A stretch of 16,866 nucleotides of DNA, from assembly GCA_964624765.1 (NCBI GenBank), contig CAZUZO010000080.1, positions 1 through 16,866 on the forward strand. Reading direction: 5' to 3'. The notes beneath the pieces were generated by a model that did no database searches, was not told the origin of the DNA, and saw nothing but the letters and a program-made list of their open reading frames with translations. Positions within the stretch are counted from its first letter, which is position 1. Every line of letters starts with the position of its first letter. This stretch comes from JAGTVB01 sp964624765 (GTDB taxonomy: Bacteria; Pseudomonadota; Gammaproteobacteria; HK1). Below, piece after piece: positions 1 to 7,183 of this stretch. The translations under genes were made by a program, and so were the position numbers.

Positions 1-116
1 TCCTCCTCTCAACCAAAATTATTCGTTTTCGGTTTGTCAAGTGCGGAATGTCAGTAACCAATACAGTCTGCGCCATTTTTCGCCGAAAAACTGGTTTGGC
101 TGAAGAATCTTGGTCA

Positions 117-435
117 TCAGGTGGCCTCATGGATGGACGCCGGTGGATGGGCACGAAAATGGGTTTCGATTGCAGGCTGATGCGCGACCAACTCGCTTTG
201 CGGTCGACGGAAACGCAGGACCTTAAGCCTGGCGATACCGCCCTCGCGGTACTCTCGAATAGCTACGCAGGGTCTTCGGACTCACACCGGCCAAACGCGC
301 GATGTCCTAGTACGCGAGCCCTTGGCTTTTCAGCCACAACGCGTCCATCCTGCGTCGCACTCGCCGATGAGGATGATGAACACGTTCGTACGCCAGAGCC
401 TGCTTTTTCATCTCCGTGAAGGTCAATCTCAGCAT
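117..435 (-). pseudogene. IS630-family-type transposase N-terminal fragment, decayed
   Basis: Read from the ATG at 435 on the minus strand, the translation begins MLRLTFTEMKK and runs through an N-terminal helix-turn-helix of the kind seen in IS630/Tc1-type transposases (the DIARLAGVSPKTLRSY stretch). An in-frame TAG just before DIARLAG breaks it. A frameshift follows near SYSR, after which the reading continues as EYREGGIARLKVLRFRRPQ and ends at a TGA at 117-119. The DDE catalytic domain is missing entirely. Such HTH domains bind the terminal repeats of the element, so this remnant cannot transpose. No matching terminal inverted repeat could be paired with it. The IS630 assignment rests on the HTH plus the 'EYREGGIARL' pattern and is moderately secure. 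That it is a pseudogene is clear from the stop and the frameshift. Confidence 0.6.
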
Positions 436-495
436 CTTGGCTCACTCCAATGCGTGGTTACACACCAAGATATTACAGCCAATTGCTCCAGAGAG

Positions 496-1465
496 TTAAC
501 GTACTTTGTGACCGTGGCCAGTATAACGCAGCCGCCGGCTATTGTTGTGATAGGTCACCGCCATGCGCAGCCCACAGCACCCGCAGATGTCCAGCCCCGA
601 GAGCAACGAGGGGCTCTGGCGGATGGCACCGAGTCCTTGGGCCGTGTTGGCCTCCAACTGGCGCAGGTCGCGCTCAAACTGGATCCAAGTGATGTAGGCC
701 GGCATCCGGTCCTTGAGCACCACCGGCCACTCCTGCGGCTTGGCCACCCGCTTGCCCGTGGCCGGGCGTCCCGGCTGCTGTCGGCGCGGGTCCATCGGGC
801 GGCGTCCGTAAACATGAGCCCCGGCATCAATCGGGTGATGCAGCCGATTGCGGAGCCGCATTCGATTCGGCCGGCGCCATTCCAGATCGCCCTTGCCCGG
901 CCCAGCGCGCAGGCGGTGCGGCCGTTGCATCGGGTTCTGCACCAGGCACTTCAAAACGCCGTTCAGTGTGCCCCGGCGGTCGAACTGATCGAAAATGAGC
1001 TCGATCGTCGCCTGGGCCTGTTCATCGGGATCTTCGACGATCTCGCCTGAGGGGCGCCGGATATAGCCCATCCCGATCACCGATCAAGGTTCCAAACAGT
1101 CCGCACACCTCCAGCAACTGATGCCAATCCCGGCACGAGCGCGCCAGACGCGACATCTCAATGCCCAACGCCTCTCCCACGTGGTCCAGGCTGACCTCAG
1201 TCATCAGCCGCTGAAAGCCCAGCCGCCCCTCGACCGTGCGCCCTGATTTGCCCCGATCATCCTCGTCGATCACCCGTACCTGCGACCGTGGCCAGCCCAG
1301 ATCCAAGGCCCGTTCAACCAGTCCGTACTGCAGCCGGGTCGACTCCTGGTTTCGCGTGATCTGTTGCAGCGTCGATTGCCGGACGTAGACGATCGCCAAC
1401 CGCTCCCGGTGATGGGTCTGAATCTTTTCGCTCAGAAAACTCCGAGCCGCTGCGATTCCTCTCAT
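496..1465 (-). pseudogene. Large serine recombinase, internally deleted and frameshifted
   Basis: The first frame (1465 down to about 1085) carries a resolvase/invertase domain: ERLAIVYVRQSTLQQ with the expected nucleophile Ser31, then SGRTVEGRLGFQRL, and EMSRLARSCRDWHQL with the conserved SRLAR. The start ATG has a GGAGGGA ribosome-binding site. After GTLIGD the frame breaks. A second frame (about 1080-496) resumes at MGYIRRPSGEIVEDPDEQA, the recombinase domain, followed by GRPATGKRVAKPQEWPVVLKDRMPAYITW and a first half-zinc-ribbon pair (CGCCG). From family knowledge, roughly 45 residues normally lie between the two blocks (the end of the catalytic domain and the long helix); they are absent. 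The second zinc-ribbon cysteine pair and the coiled-coil C-terminus are also missing; the frame ends at a TAA at 496. The gene is therefore a non-functional site-specific recombinase, with a deletion junction near 1080. Confidence 0.85.
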
Positions 1466-1592
1466 GAGTTCGTCCCTCCGTATCGGCTGCGCCGAGCTGG
1501 CGATATGCCCGTTGACTCCGCCGGTTGATCAGGCGGCGTCGACAATCCAGCGGAATCGCTGTCCACACCGCCGCTTCGCGTTGAGGAGACAT
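1314..1592 (-). CDS. Small ORF upstream of the recombinase relic
   Basis: This reading frame starts at an ATG at 1592 and overlaps the recombinase start. Its first ~45 residues include WTAIPLDCRRRLINR and RAYRQLGAAD. I associate this pattern with short accessory proteins encoded just upstream of large serine recombinases of this type, but the recall is not firm. The remaining ~45 codons run antisense-like through the recombinase 5' end in another frame, so a functional ancestor probably ended near the recombinase ATG and this copy has lost its stop. The position, strand and tight coupling suggest it was cotranscribed with the recombinase. No catalytic motif is visible. It may be non-functional or chance. 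Confidence 0.25.
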   Translation of the reverse strand: MSPQREAAVWTAIPLDCRRRLINRRSQRAYRQLGAADTEGRTHERNRSGSEFSERKDSDPSPGAVGDRLRPAIDAATDHAKPGVDPAAVRTG

Positions 1593-1700
1593 GGGTAGTT
1601 CGCCTCGCTAACCAGTTCACTCGCCCCAGTAAGGCTTCCCGACCCAATCTCGGAGGGATTTCTACTCCTGTCAATGTTACAGCGGTGTTATCTATGGTAT

Positions 1701-2098
1701 ATGGATCTCGTTATCAAACGGCTCAAGAGCCTGCTCGATATCGACCGGCTACGAGTTCGAGAGCACAGTGCGTTAGCGGCGCTCTATTGACACGGCAAGC
1801 GCCTGTATGCCGCGGTGCTGGAAAAACGGGTGAGACGACGCTGCGGTGAGGATTGGAATCGGCTGGATCGGCCCCGCCGCGCCACGCCCTGGCGGGTGTG
1901 GAAACGGCTCCGCCAGGCGCTCGTCATCGCCGTCAGCGGCGTCTTGAACTGGAACAAGGAGTCGCTGGCAGGCCTGTGTCGAGGTCACGCAGGAGCGTCC
2001 TCGCCGACGCCCGTTACAAACGTTACCGCATCGGGCCAATCGACTTATCGCCTATTGCCAAGCCAATGGGCTCAGCAACATATTACAAGTCCGGCTTA
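1701..2098 (+). pseudogene. IS4-family-type transposase C-terminal remnant
   Basis: From ATG 1701 the frame reads KRLKSLLDIDRLRVREHSALAALY, then an in-frame TGA, then HGKRLYAAVLEKRVRRRCG and PRRATPWRVWKRLRQALVIAVSGVLNWN. After NKESLAG a one-base frameshift moves the reading to WQACVEVTQERPRRRPLQTLPHR and ends with IAYCQANGLSNI. The 'LYxHGKRLYAAVLEKR' block and the arginine-rich 'RPRRRPLQTLP' tail are typical of the C-terminal end of IS4-type DDE transposases, downstream of the catalytic glutamate. The catalytic DDE residues are not in the fragment. Assignment to the IS4 group is from recalled family patterns. The stop and frameshift are seen directly. Confidence 0.65.
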
Positions 2099-2107
2099 AG
2101 TTGGCGC

Positions 2108-3706
2108 CTATGCCCGGTCACCCCCCACGGACGTCTTGGAAAGCGCTAGCAGCTCGCTGTCCGAAACCTGCGTCAGGTCCGCCGCGGCATCCTTCATTTC
2201 CCCGTGTTCCACGGCGCGCGACAGTACCTCGGCTCGGGTGGCACCGCTGCTCTTTCCAAGGAAAGGTTTGAAAATAATGTAACTTATGTCCCGCAATGAC
2301 ATGTATTGCATGAATCGCCGTAGTAGCCAGAAAGTCTGACGAGGGTAATGCGTTATTTTGTACAGGAACAAATGCTTGAATCCCTTCTTGCGCAGGGCGT
2401 GGATTGCATCTCCAGACATGCAAGTAGGGTCTATCTCAGAGCACTTGAAATACTTGTACCAATCGCTCGTATCGTCGACGAGGCCACGCTGGACGTACTC
2501 ATTCCACAATGGGGATCCACGGTAAACGCAGAGACGGTTGAACCCGAAAGTGTCCAGGGGCAATTTGGCCGCCATCCGAAAACTTGCCATCATGTCCTCC
2601 CGAGTCTCGTCCGGACTACCGACCACAAAGAACCCGTGCACCAGCTCGATGCCGGCTCTCTTGGCGGCAATCACCGCCTCGCTGATGTCCTCGATAGTCT
2701 GCTTTTTCTTCAGACGATCGAGCACCTTCTGGCTGCCGCTCTCGATGCCAAACATAATCGTATGGCAGTTGGCTCGAGCCATGAGTGGGAATAGCGGCTG
2801 GGCTACGGAATCCACCCGGCCTTCACATCCCCACCGTATGCTCAGTCCTTGCTCGATGATCAGTTCGCAGATTTTCTCGATCCGCTTGGGTTGCAGAAGA
2901 AAATTGTCGTCGACAAAGTAGACCGAGCGGTAGCCATTCGCCTCGAGGTGCTTTAGCTCGGCCACGACATTCTCTGGAGTACGTGGTCGCCATTTATTGC
3001 TACTGAAGTTTGGGATGTCGCAAAAAACGCACGGCCACGGGCAGCCCCGGGAGGTCTGCATGGTGGTAAACCGATCCGTGGAAAGGATAACCGGAACATC
3101 CAAGGGCATGGACTCGACAAAATCCAATTTCAAGCATTCACGGTCGGGGATCGGCCACTGATCCAGATTACGCTCCATGCTCCGCTCTGGATTACTGATC
3201 ACCTCACCATTCTTCTCCCATGTGAGGCCAGCAACATTTCCCGGATTGTCGAGCGCTTCGAGCAGATCAAGCAGCAACTGCTCACCATCTCCGCGACAGA
3301 CGAAGTCCACATCCGAACATTGCCGCTTGACTTGTTCGGCGTTCAGTGTCGCGAACACACCACCCACAGCGAGCTTAACCTCCGGCCAAGCCGCACGGAT
3401 CTGACGCGCCAGAACTTTCGCATAAGGGTAACTGGTAGTGCTCAGGAAACTCAGCCCCACCAAGTCAGGCTGCGCGGCGCAGATCGCCTTGACGATGACG
3501 TCGTTGGGGGTTTCAGGGTCGGCCTGATCAAACACCTTGCATTCATGGCCTGCGTCTTTTAAGACGGCCGAAAGTAGCATCACGCCGATCGGCGGAAACC
3601 CCATGACCTGCAGGTTACCGTTGGGAGATCGGGCGCCCTGCTGGATGGCGTAGAACTGCGGATCCCGGACGTGAACCAGCACCACTCGCTTTGCATCACT
3701 CATCAT
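2108..3706 (-). CDS. B12-binding domain radical SAM protein
   Basis: 532 residues. Residues ~6-150 form a cobalamin-binding Rossmann-like domain (VVLVHVRDPQ, then PPIGVMLLSAVLKDAGH, DLVGLSF, and LAVGGVFAT). Residues ~215-420 are a radical SAM TIM-barrel with the cluster motif CPWPCVFC, giving Cys222, Cys226 and Cys229 (CxxxCxxC). They also contain VYFVDDNF and MFGIESGSQKVLDRLKK, both family landmarks. The C-terminal ~100 residues are alpha-helical and presumably substrate-specific. Such class-B enzymes use SAM and often cobalamin to methylate or rearrange unactivated carbons; known members include BchE and the hopanoid methylase HpnP. The substrate here cannot be read from sequence. A DxHxxG cobalamin-ligand motif is not evident, as in many class-B members. 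Translation starts at the tandem ATGs at 3706/3703, with an AAGGA rather far upstream. It has no cotranscribed neighbour, so pathway context is lacking. Confidence 0.9.
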   Translation of the reverse strand: MMSDAKRVVLVHVRDPQFYAIQQGARSPNGNLQVMGFPPIGVMLLSAVLKDAGHECKVFDQADPETPNDVIVKAICAAQPDLVGLSFLSTTSYPYAKVLARQIRAAWPEVKLAVGGVFATLNAEQVKRQCSDVDFVCRGDGEQLLLDLLEALDNPGNVAGLTWEKNGEVISNPERSMERNLDQWPIPDRECLKLDFVESMPLDVPVILSTDRFTTMQTSRGCPWPCVFCDIPNFSSNKWRPRTPENVVAELKHLEANGYRSVYFVDDNFLLQPKRIEKICELIIEQGLSIRWGCEGRVDSVAQPLFPLMARANCHTIMFGIESGSQKVLDRLKKKQTIEDISEAVIAAKRAGIELVHGFFVVGSPDETREDMMASFRMAAKLPLDTFGFNRLCVYRGSPLWNEYVQRGLVDDTSDWYKYFKCSEIDPTCMSGDAIHALRKKGFKHLFLYKITHYPRQTFWLLRRFMQYMSLRDISYIIFKPFLGKSSGATRAEVLSRAVEHGEMKDAAADLTQVSDSELLALSKTSVGGDRA

Positions 3707-4099
3707 ACGTTGGAACGAATCCTTGATAGCTAGATGTCAGCCACGATGCCTGATGACCTGGTGAAAGGCAATAGGATTATCAATACCTTCTTGCGCCGCA
3801 CAGTAGCGCTTTACCGATTTCCGGGCAACGCAATGCAGAGCCGGACGTTACTGTGAACCGCCCAATCGGGCTCGACGGGCCGCCACTTGACTAGATCCAG
3901 GGAAATACTCACCACTTTCAGGGTTTTTCGTATTTTTACACCACGCTGCGCATGGCGCTCGCAGCAATGAGTAAGAATGCCTTGGACGCCTCACTTGGCG
4001 CACAAACTGATCACGCTAACGCGGGGGACGATGGTAGTATTTATCCTGAGGCACGGTATAGCGGCACGGCCGCTGATGAAGCGCTGCGCGTAGCTCGAC
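3707..4099. other. Intergenic stretch with no recognised gene
   Basis: Between the radical SAM start and the first dispersed-repeat copy there are about 390 bases. A plus-strand reading frame opens at 3952 (MALAAMSKNALDASLGAQ), but it runs straight into the repeat and ends there at 4257. It has no ribosome-binding site or recognisable domain, so I do not call it a gene. A promoter for the minus-strand radical SAM gene should lie here, but no convincing -35/-10 pair was found. Confidence 0.4.
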
Positions 4100-4250
4100 T
4101 GAGAGGTTGTGAAAAAACCGTCGCGAGCGGCCCGATAGCGGCGTTGGGCGATGTGGTGCTCGCTCCTCGCCTATTATCTGATTATGCCTCTCGGCTTCGT
4201 GCCGTCCGCCTGGCTCTCGGCCCGCTCGCGACGGCTCTTTCCACAACCTC
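4100..4250 (+). repeat. Dispersed MITE-like repeat, copy 1 (terminal inverted repeats)
   Basis: About 150 bp. The left end GAGAGGTTGTGAAAAAACC and the adjoining GTCGCGAGCGG are mirrored at the right end, where 4221-4250 read in reverse complement as GAGGTTGTGGAAAGAGCC followed by GTCGCGAGCGGG. The arms of about 28 bp have three or four mismatches. The middle (CCCGATAGCGGCGTTGGGCG, then GCTCGCTCCTCGCCTAT) recurs in copies at 5069 and 10459. It encodes no transposase, so it behaves like a non-autonomous element. It lies 20 bases upstream of the peptidase start. Confidence 0.8.
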
Positions 4251-4270
4251 CCACTAGGCCGACCTCCTCG

Positions 4271-5023
4271 ATGCGGAAACACACCGAGCCCATGGTCGAA
4301 TCGCTTCTGCTGACTGCCGCGCACGTGTGTACTTTTGAGGGCCAGCGGCAGCTGACCAATGCCAGCGGGTTTTTCTTCCAGCGCGAACACCGGCTTTTTC
4401 TGGTGACGAGCCGACACGTGGTGATCGACGAACCCAGCCGGCATTTTCCGGACCGCATCGAGATCGAATTGCACGTCGATCCGGACAACCTGGCTGAGTC
4501 CACCGGCTTCTCGATGCCGCTTTACCGCGGCGGCCAGAGCATCTGGCGCCAGGGGCTCGACACGGCCGGAGCGATCGACGTCGCGGTGATCGAGATCGAA
4601 CGCGCAGCACTCCCGTCGACGACCCTCTACCGGGCGTTTACACCGAATCACCTGCCCGACCGGTTCGATCAAGTCGAGGTGGGCACCTCACTACTGGTGG
4701 TGGGCTTTCCCCTCGGCTTCCATGATACCCTGCATCACATGCCCGTGGTTCGCCACGCAGTGATCGCGTCGTCATTCGGCCTGCGCTTCAAGGGCCAAGG
4801 CTACTTCCTCACCGACGCCCGTACCCATCGAGGCACCAGCGGGGCGCCTGTCGTGATGCGGATGACCGAACGAGATCCGGTGCACGGTGAGCTGCCGTGG
4901 ATGCTGCTCGGCGTCCACTCGGCGCGGCTCGACGTCGGTACACGCGACCTAGCACTCGATGAGGCCTTGGGGCTAAACTGCGCCTGGTACGCCGATATCC
5001 TGCTGACGCTCACCGAATCGTGA
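4271..5023 (+). CDS. Trypsin-like serine peptidase domain protein
   Basis: 250 residues from the ATG at 4271. A chymotrypsin-fold peptidase is indicated by a complete triad in order: His49 in VTSRHVVID, Asp103 in AIDVAVIEIE, and Ser190 in THRGTSGAPVV. The VVGFPLG strand and the MLLGVHSARL strand after the serine also fit Trypsin_2-type proteins. No signal peptide or transmembrane segment is visible, so it may be cytoplasmic or secreted by an unconventional route. The reading frame stays open upstream to 4151, but those 40 codons are the body and right end of the dispersed repeat, so I place the start at 4271 (Met8 at 4292 is an alternative). Neither start has a strong Shine-Dalgarno sequence, so repeat insertion may have displaced the native leader. 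Same-orientation repeat copies lie on both sides, and there is no operon partner. The substrate is unknown. Confidence 0.8.
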   Translation: MRKHTEPMVESLLLTAAHVCTFEGQRQLTNASGFFFQREHRLFLVTSRHVVIDEPSRHFPDRIEIELHVDPDNLAESTGFSMPLYRGGQSIWRQGLDTAGAIDVAVIEIERAALPSTTLYRAFTPNHLPDRFDQVEVGTSLLVVGFPLGFHDTLHHMPVVRHAVIASSFGLRFKGQGYFLTDARTHRGTSGAPVVMRMTERDPVHGELPWMLLGVHSARLDVGTRDLALDEALGLNCAWYADILLTLTES

Positions 5024-5068
5024 CGGCCAATTTCGCGGGGAAGTCTGGTATCGTAGAGACATCTTGCC

Positions 5069-5237
5069 TGAGAGCTTGTGAAAAAACCTGCTACACGGCC
5101 CGATAGCGGCGTTGGGCGGTGCTCGCTCCTCGCCTATCTATTTGATATGTCTCGTCGCTGCGCGCCGTCCGCCTTGCTTTCGTGCCGCTCGCGACGGTTG
5201 TTTCACAACCTCTGAGGGGGTTTTTCACAACCTCTCA
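5069..5237 (+). repeat. Dispersed MITE-like repeat, copy 2, with an extra right end
   Basis: The copy starts CTGAGAGCTTGTGAAAAAAC and shares CCCGATAGCGGCGTTGGGCG and GCTCGCTCCTCGCCTAT with copy 1 in the same orientation. Its right arm is CCGCTCGCGACGGTTG followed by TTTCACAACCTCT, ending at 5213. A second, isolated right end (GGGGGTTTTTCACAACCTCT, 5216-5237) follows at once, suggesting two insertions at the same place or an imperfect internal duplication. It lies 45 bases after the peptidase stop and abuts the glucan-synthase relic. Confidence 0.8.
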
Positions 5238-5240
5238 ACA

Positions 5241-5481
5241 GTCCTAAGCGGCCGTAACAGTCTTCCAACAGATCGTGGCTCGAAATCCGGTTCTCGGGAA
5301 AGCGTCGTTCCAGCGCCTGTTCGAAGGCCATCGACGTCTTAGATCCCTATGCCGATAACGAGCCCTCCTGAAACGCGTCCCGGTAAGCATCGGAGACGGT
5401 GCGTAGGTACGGCTCGCTGCCCGCCTCGCCGCCGTTCAAGCGCCCATAGCGCGATTTATTGGTACCGGGCAGGCTCACCCA
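5241..5481 (-). pseudogene. ndvB: Fragment of cyclic beta-1,2-glucan synthase (NdvB/ChvB type), decayed
   Basis: On the minus strand the translation reads VSLPGTNKSRYGRLNGGEAG, then EPYLRTVSDAYRDAFQEGS. A one-base deletion and a TAA (in ...GIGI*DVD) interrupt it, and after a further frameshift it continues AFEQALERRFPENRISSHDL and LEDCYGRLG. These blocks match the glycosyltransferase region of NdvB/ChvB enzymes as I recall it ('VSDVYQD.F.EGSFIGKGIYDVDAFEQAL..RFPEN..LSHDLLEGCYAR'). Those enzymes are inner-membrane proteins of well over 2,000 residues that make periplasmic cyclic glucans. Only about 80 residues remain. The fragment is cut off at 5241, directly at the repeat end, so an insertion or recombination at the repeat probably truncated it. 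It is not functional. Confidence 0.7.
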
Positions 5482-5771
5482 CATGGAAAGCCTGATAGAG
5501 ATCCAGCGGCCAGCCTCCCACGCTGATCCCAATCCATTACAAATAGCGCCTATCCAATCAATGACTTGCAGCGTTCATGCCCAGACAAGGCGCAGAATCG
5601 GCACCAGCAAGGCCCAGCATTGCCGCACGCGCCGCACGGGGGATCAATGTAACAGCTCACTAAGTCCGGGCACATGTTAAATCAATGTGTTACACGCGCT
5701 TAGTGCCGGCATTTTGGCCGGGCGAAAGGTGTCCAAATCTGTGGCTCAACAATAAACCGTTGCATGTCGTG
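5482..5771. other. Intergenic stretch with no recognised gene
   Basis: About 290 bases between the glucan-synthase relic and the end of the small minus-strand gene. The first ~50 bases may be more of the relic. The rest shows no frame with a ribosome-binding site and no clear hairpin terminator. Confidence 0.4.
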
Positions 5772-6050
5772 TTAGGTTTTAGCGCCCGCTTCGAGGGTGA
5801 TTCCCTGGCGCGTGAGCTCTTCGAGCGCCCACTCGATGAGGGCACTGGTGCCCATCGCCAACGAGCCCACCAGCTTCTCATTCAGCCGCTCTCGTGTCGC
5901 GCGGCACAGGGGAATGTTAATGAGCACGTCCGCGCGCCTTCGGGTGGGTTTGCCCACTACCATGACGCGTCCCGCGGAATCTTGTCGGGTGGCGATGGAA
6001 AACATGCAGGCCGATGCCGGTGATCCATTCAACGATGATGATGCCTTCAT
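5772..6050 (-). CDS. Small protein, possible ribbon-helix-helix-like DNA-binding protein
   Basis: 92 residues from the ATG at 6050. After a variable Ser/Ala-rich N-terminus comes a basic stretch (KPTRRRADVLINIPL), then a predicted helix (CRATRERLNEKLVGS), then a second helix (GTSALIEWALEELTRQGITL). A short beta-strand followed by two helices with 'xSALIxxALEEL' resembles MetJ/Arc-type repressors or antitoxins, but the match is by shape and not a firm family hit. No toxin gene lies next to it. A perfect TATAAT sits 14 bases before the ATG, so the transcript would be almost leaderless. Internal starts at Met16 or Met30 are possible if that promoter is spurious. It is divergent from the Crp/Fnr gene at 6464. 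Confidence 0.55.
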   Translation of the reverse strand: MKASSSLNGSPASACMFSIATRQDSAGRVMVVGKPTRRRADVLINIPLCRATRERLNEKLVGSLAMGTSALIEWALEELTRQGITLEAGAKT

Positions 6051-6063
6051 TTCAACATACCCT

Positions 6064-6069
6064 ATTATA
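6064..6069 (-). promoter_or_regulatory. Candidate -10 box of the small minus-strand gene
   Basis: Read on the minus strand this is a perfect TATAAT. A TTGTGA that could serve as -35 lies 20 bases upstream (longer than the ideal 17) and is also half of the palindrome at 6082-6095. Transcription would begin about 5-8 bases before the ATG at 6050. Confidence 0.4.
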
Positions 6070-6081
6070 CATGCCGGTGTA

Positions 6082-6095
6082 TTGTGACCTCACAA
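6082..6095. promoter_or_regulatory. Perfect inverted repeat, candidate operator
   Basis: TTGTGACCTCACAA is a perfect 6-2-6 inverted repeat that covers the possible -35 of the divergent small gene. Its TGTGA/TCACA half-sites resemble Crp half-sites, but the spacing (2 instead of 6) is wrong for classical Crp. A dimeric regulator bound here would repress or autoregulate the small gene. Whether that is its own product or one of the nearby Crp/Fnr proteins is open. Confidence 0.4.
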
Positions 6096-6463
6096 GGATT
6101 AATATCACGGTCGTCCGGCCGGCATCCGTGCGGTAGCGTACATTGGCTGCGGCCCTGCACGGTTTTACCGGAGCGAGCCTCGCCTGCTCAGCCGCAAGCG
6201 CAGCCAACCGGCACTCGAGGCGGTCTTCGGCTCGCTGGGAGCAGCGAGCGCACCCGAGCTTCCACACCCACCTGACGCAGCCGTATCTCACGGAGGGCCG
6301 GGGAGGCCTTTGGAAAGCCCCCACCGGGTCAAGTGCACGCCGATCTCTTGCCGCATCTGTGCGCCGTGGTACACTTGAATCGCCCATACGGGTGGGAGCT
6401 TGCTTTTATCCAGCTGCATCGGCCAGCCGGCTCGATGGGGGGCTGATGATGGGGACTTCGCGC
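6096..6463. other. Intergenic region with one hairpin and no recognised gene
   Basis: Frames on both strands are open here, but none has a ribosome-binding site or family likeness. A perfect 8-bp stem (GCTCGCTG / CAGCGAGC) with a GGAG loop lies at 6230-6249. The promoter candidate for the Crp/Fnr gene is near the right end. Confidence 0.4.
6348..6375 (+). promoter_or_regulatory. Candidate sigma-70 promoter of the first Crp/Fnr gene
   Basis: TTGCCG (6348-6353) and TACACT (6370-6375) are spaced by 16 bases. A start near 6382 would give a leader of about 80 bases before the ATG at 6464. This was judged by eye only. Confidence 0.3.
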
Positions 6464-7183
6464 ATGGCTTCCCCTCATGACCCGCGCCAGAACCACCTGC
6501 TCGCCGCGCTGCCAGCGGACGAGTATGCACGCCTCATCCCGCATCTGGAACGGGTCCCAATGCCGCTCGGTCACGTGCTGTACGAGTCCGGTAGCGAGTT
6601 GCACCACGTCTATTTCCCGATCACCTGCATCGTGTCCCTGCTGTATGTCATGATCGATGGCGCGTCGGCCGAAATCGCCGTGGTCGGCAATGAGGGCATC
6701 ATCGGTGTCGCCCTGTTCATGGGCGGCGAGACCATGCCCAACCGCGCGGTGGTGCAAAGCGCTGGCCACGCCTACCGGTTAATGGGGCACCTGCTAAAGC
6801 AGGAATTCAATCGCTCCGGTGAGCTCCAGCATCTGTTGCTGCGCTACACCCAAGCCTTGCTGACCCAAATGGCGCAGACAGCGGTATGCAACCGGCATCA
6901 TTCGCTCGACCAGCAGCTCTGCCGCTGGCTACTGCTAAGCCTCGACCGCTTGCCCTCGGACGAGTTGATGATGACGCAGGAGCTGATCGCCAACATGCTC
7001 GGCGTACGCCGCGAAGGCGTCACGCAAGCCGCCGGAAATCTGCAGAAGGCCGGCTTGATCAAGTACCACCGCGGCCACATCACCGTCCTCAACCGAGCCG
7101 GGTTAGAGGCACGCGCCTGCGAGTGCTACGCGGTGGTCAAGAAGGAGTTCGACCGCCTACTGGCGAAGGCAATCGTTGCGTAA
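6464..7183 (+). CDS. Crp/Fnr-family transcriptional regulator (first of tandem pair)
   Basis: 239 residues. Residues ~15-125 form a cyclic-nucleotide-binding-like beta-roll (VLYESGSELHHVYFPITCIV, then EIAVVGNEGIIGVALFMGG). Residues ~128-150 form the dimerisation helix. Residues ~165-215 are a Crp-type winged HTH, with MTQELIANMLGVRREGVTQA as the helix-turn-helix and GLIKYHRGHITVLN as the wing. The canonical phosphate-binding residues of cAMP-binding Crp are not evident, and no N-terminal Fnr-type cysteine cluster is present, so the effector is unknown. I chose the ATG at 6464 because GGGGA lies 9 bases upstream and family members I recall begin four or five residues before 'DPRQNHLLAALP'. ATGs at 6446 and 6449, behind GGGGGG, are alternatives. 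It probably acts with, or on the same targets as, the paralogue that follows 227 bases later. Confidence 0.88.
   Translation: MASPHDPRQNHLLAALPADEYARLIPHLERVPMPLGHVLYESGSELHHVYFPITCIVSLLYVMIDGASAEIAVVGNEGIIGVALFMGGETMPNRAVVQSAGHAYRLMGHLLKQEFNRSGELQHLLLRYTQALLTQMAQTAVCNRHHSLDQQLCRWLLLSLDRLPSDELMMTQELIANMLGVRREGVTQAAGNLQKAGLIKYHRGHITVLNRAGLEARACECYAVVKKEFDRLLAKAIVA

Noticed and set aside
322..1050. Long plus-strand open frame of 242 codons
   Set aside because: It is antisense to the serine recombinase relic, whose minus-strand frames carry clear family motifs. High GC content explains the open antisense frame.
4151..4270. N-terminal extension of the peptidase frame
   Set aside because: These codons are translated repeat DNA (body and right arm of copy 1). 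The peptidase domain needs only the part from 4271 on.
5112..5342. Two small frames beginning MGGARSSPI (5112 plus, 10563 minus) that look like a conserved peptide
   Set aside because: Their similarity is entirely due to the shared dispersed-repeat DNA. No ribosome-binding site is present, and both run into unrelated sequence.
6143..6463. Upstream extension of the first Crp/Fnr gene
   Set aside because: The extra ~107 residues are low-complexity and not part of the family. Ribosome-binding sites and the family N-terminus point to 6446-6464.
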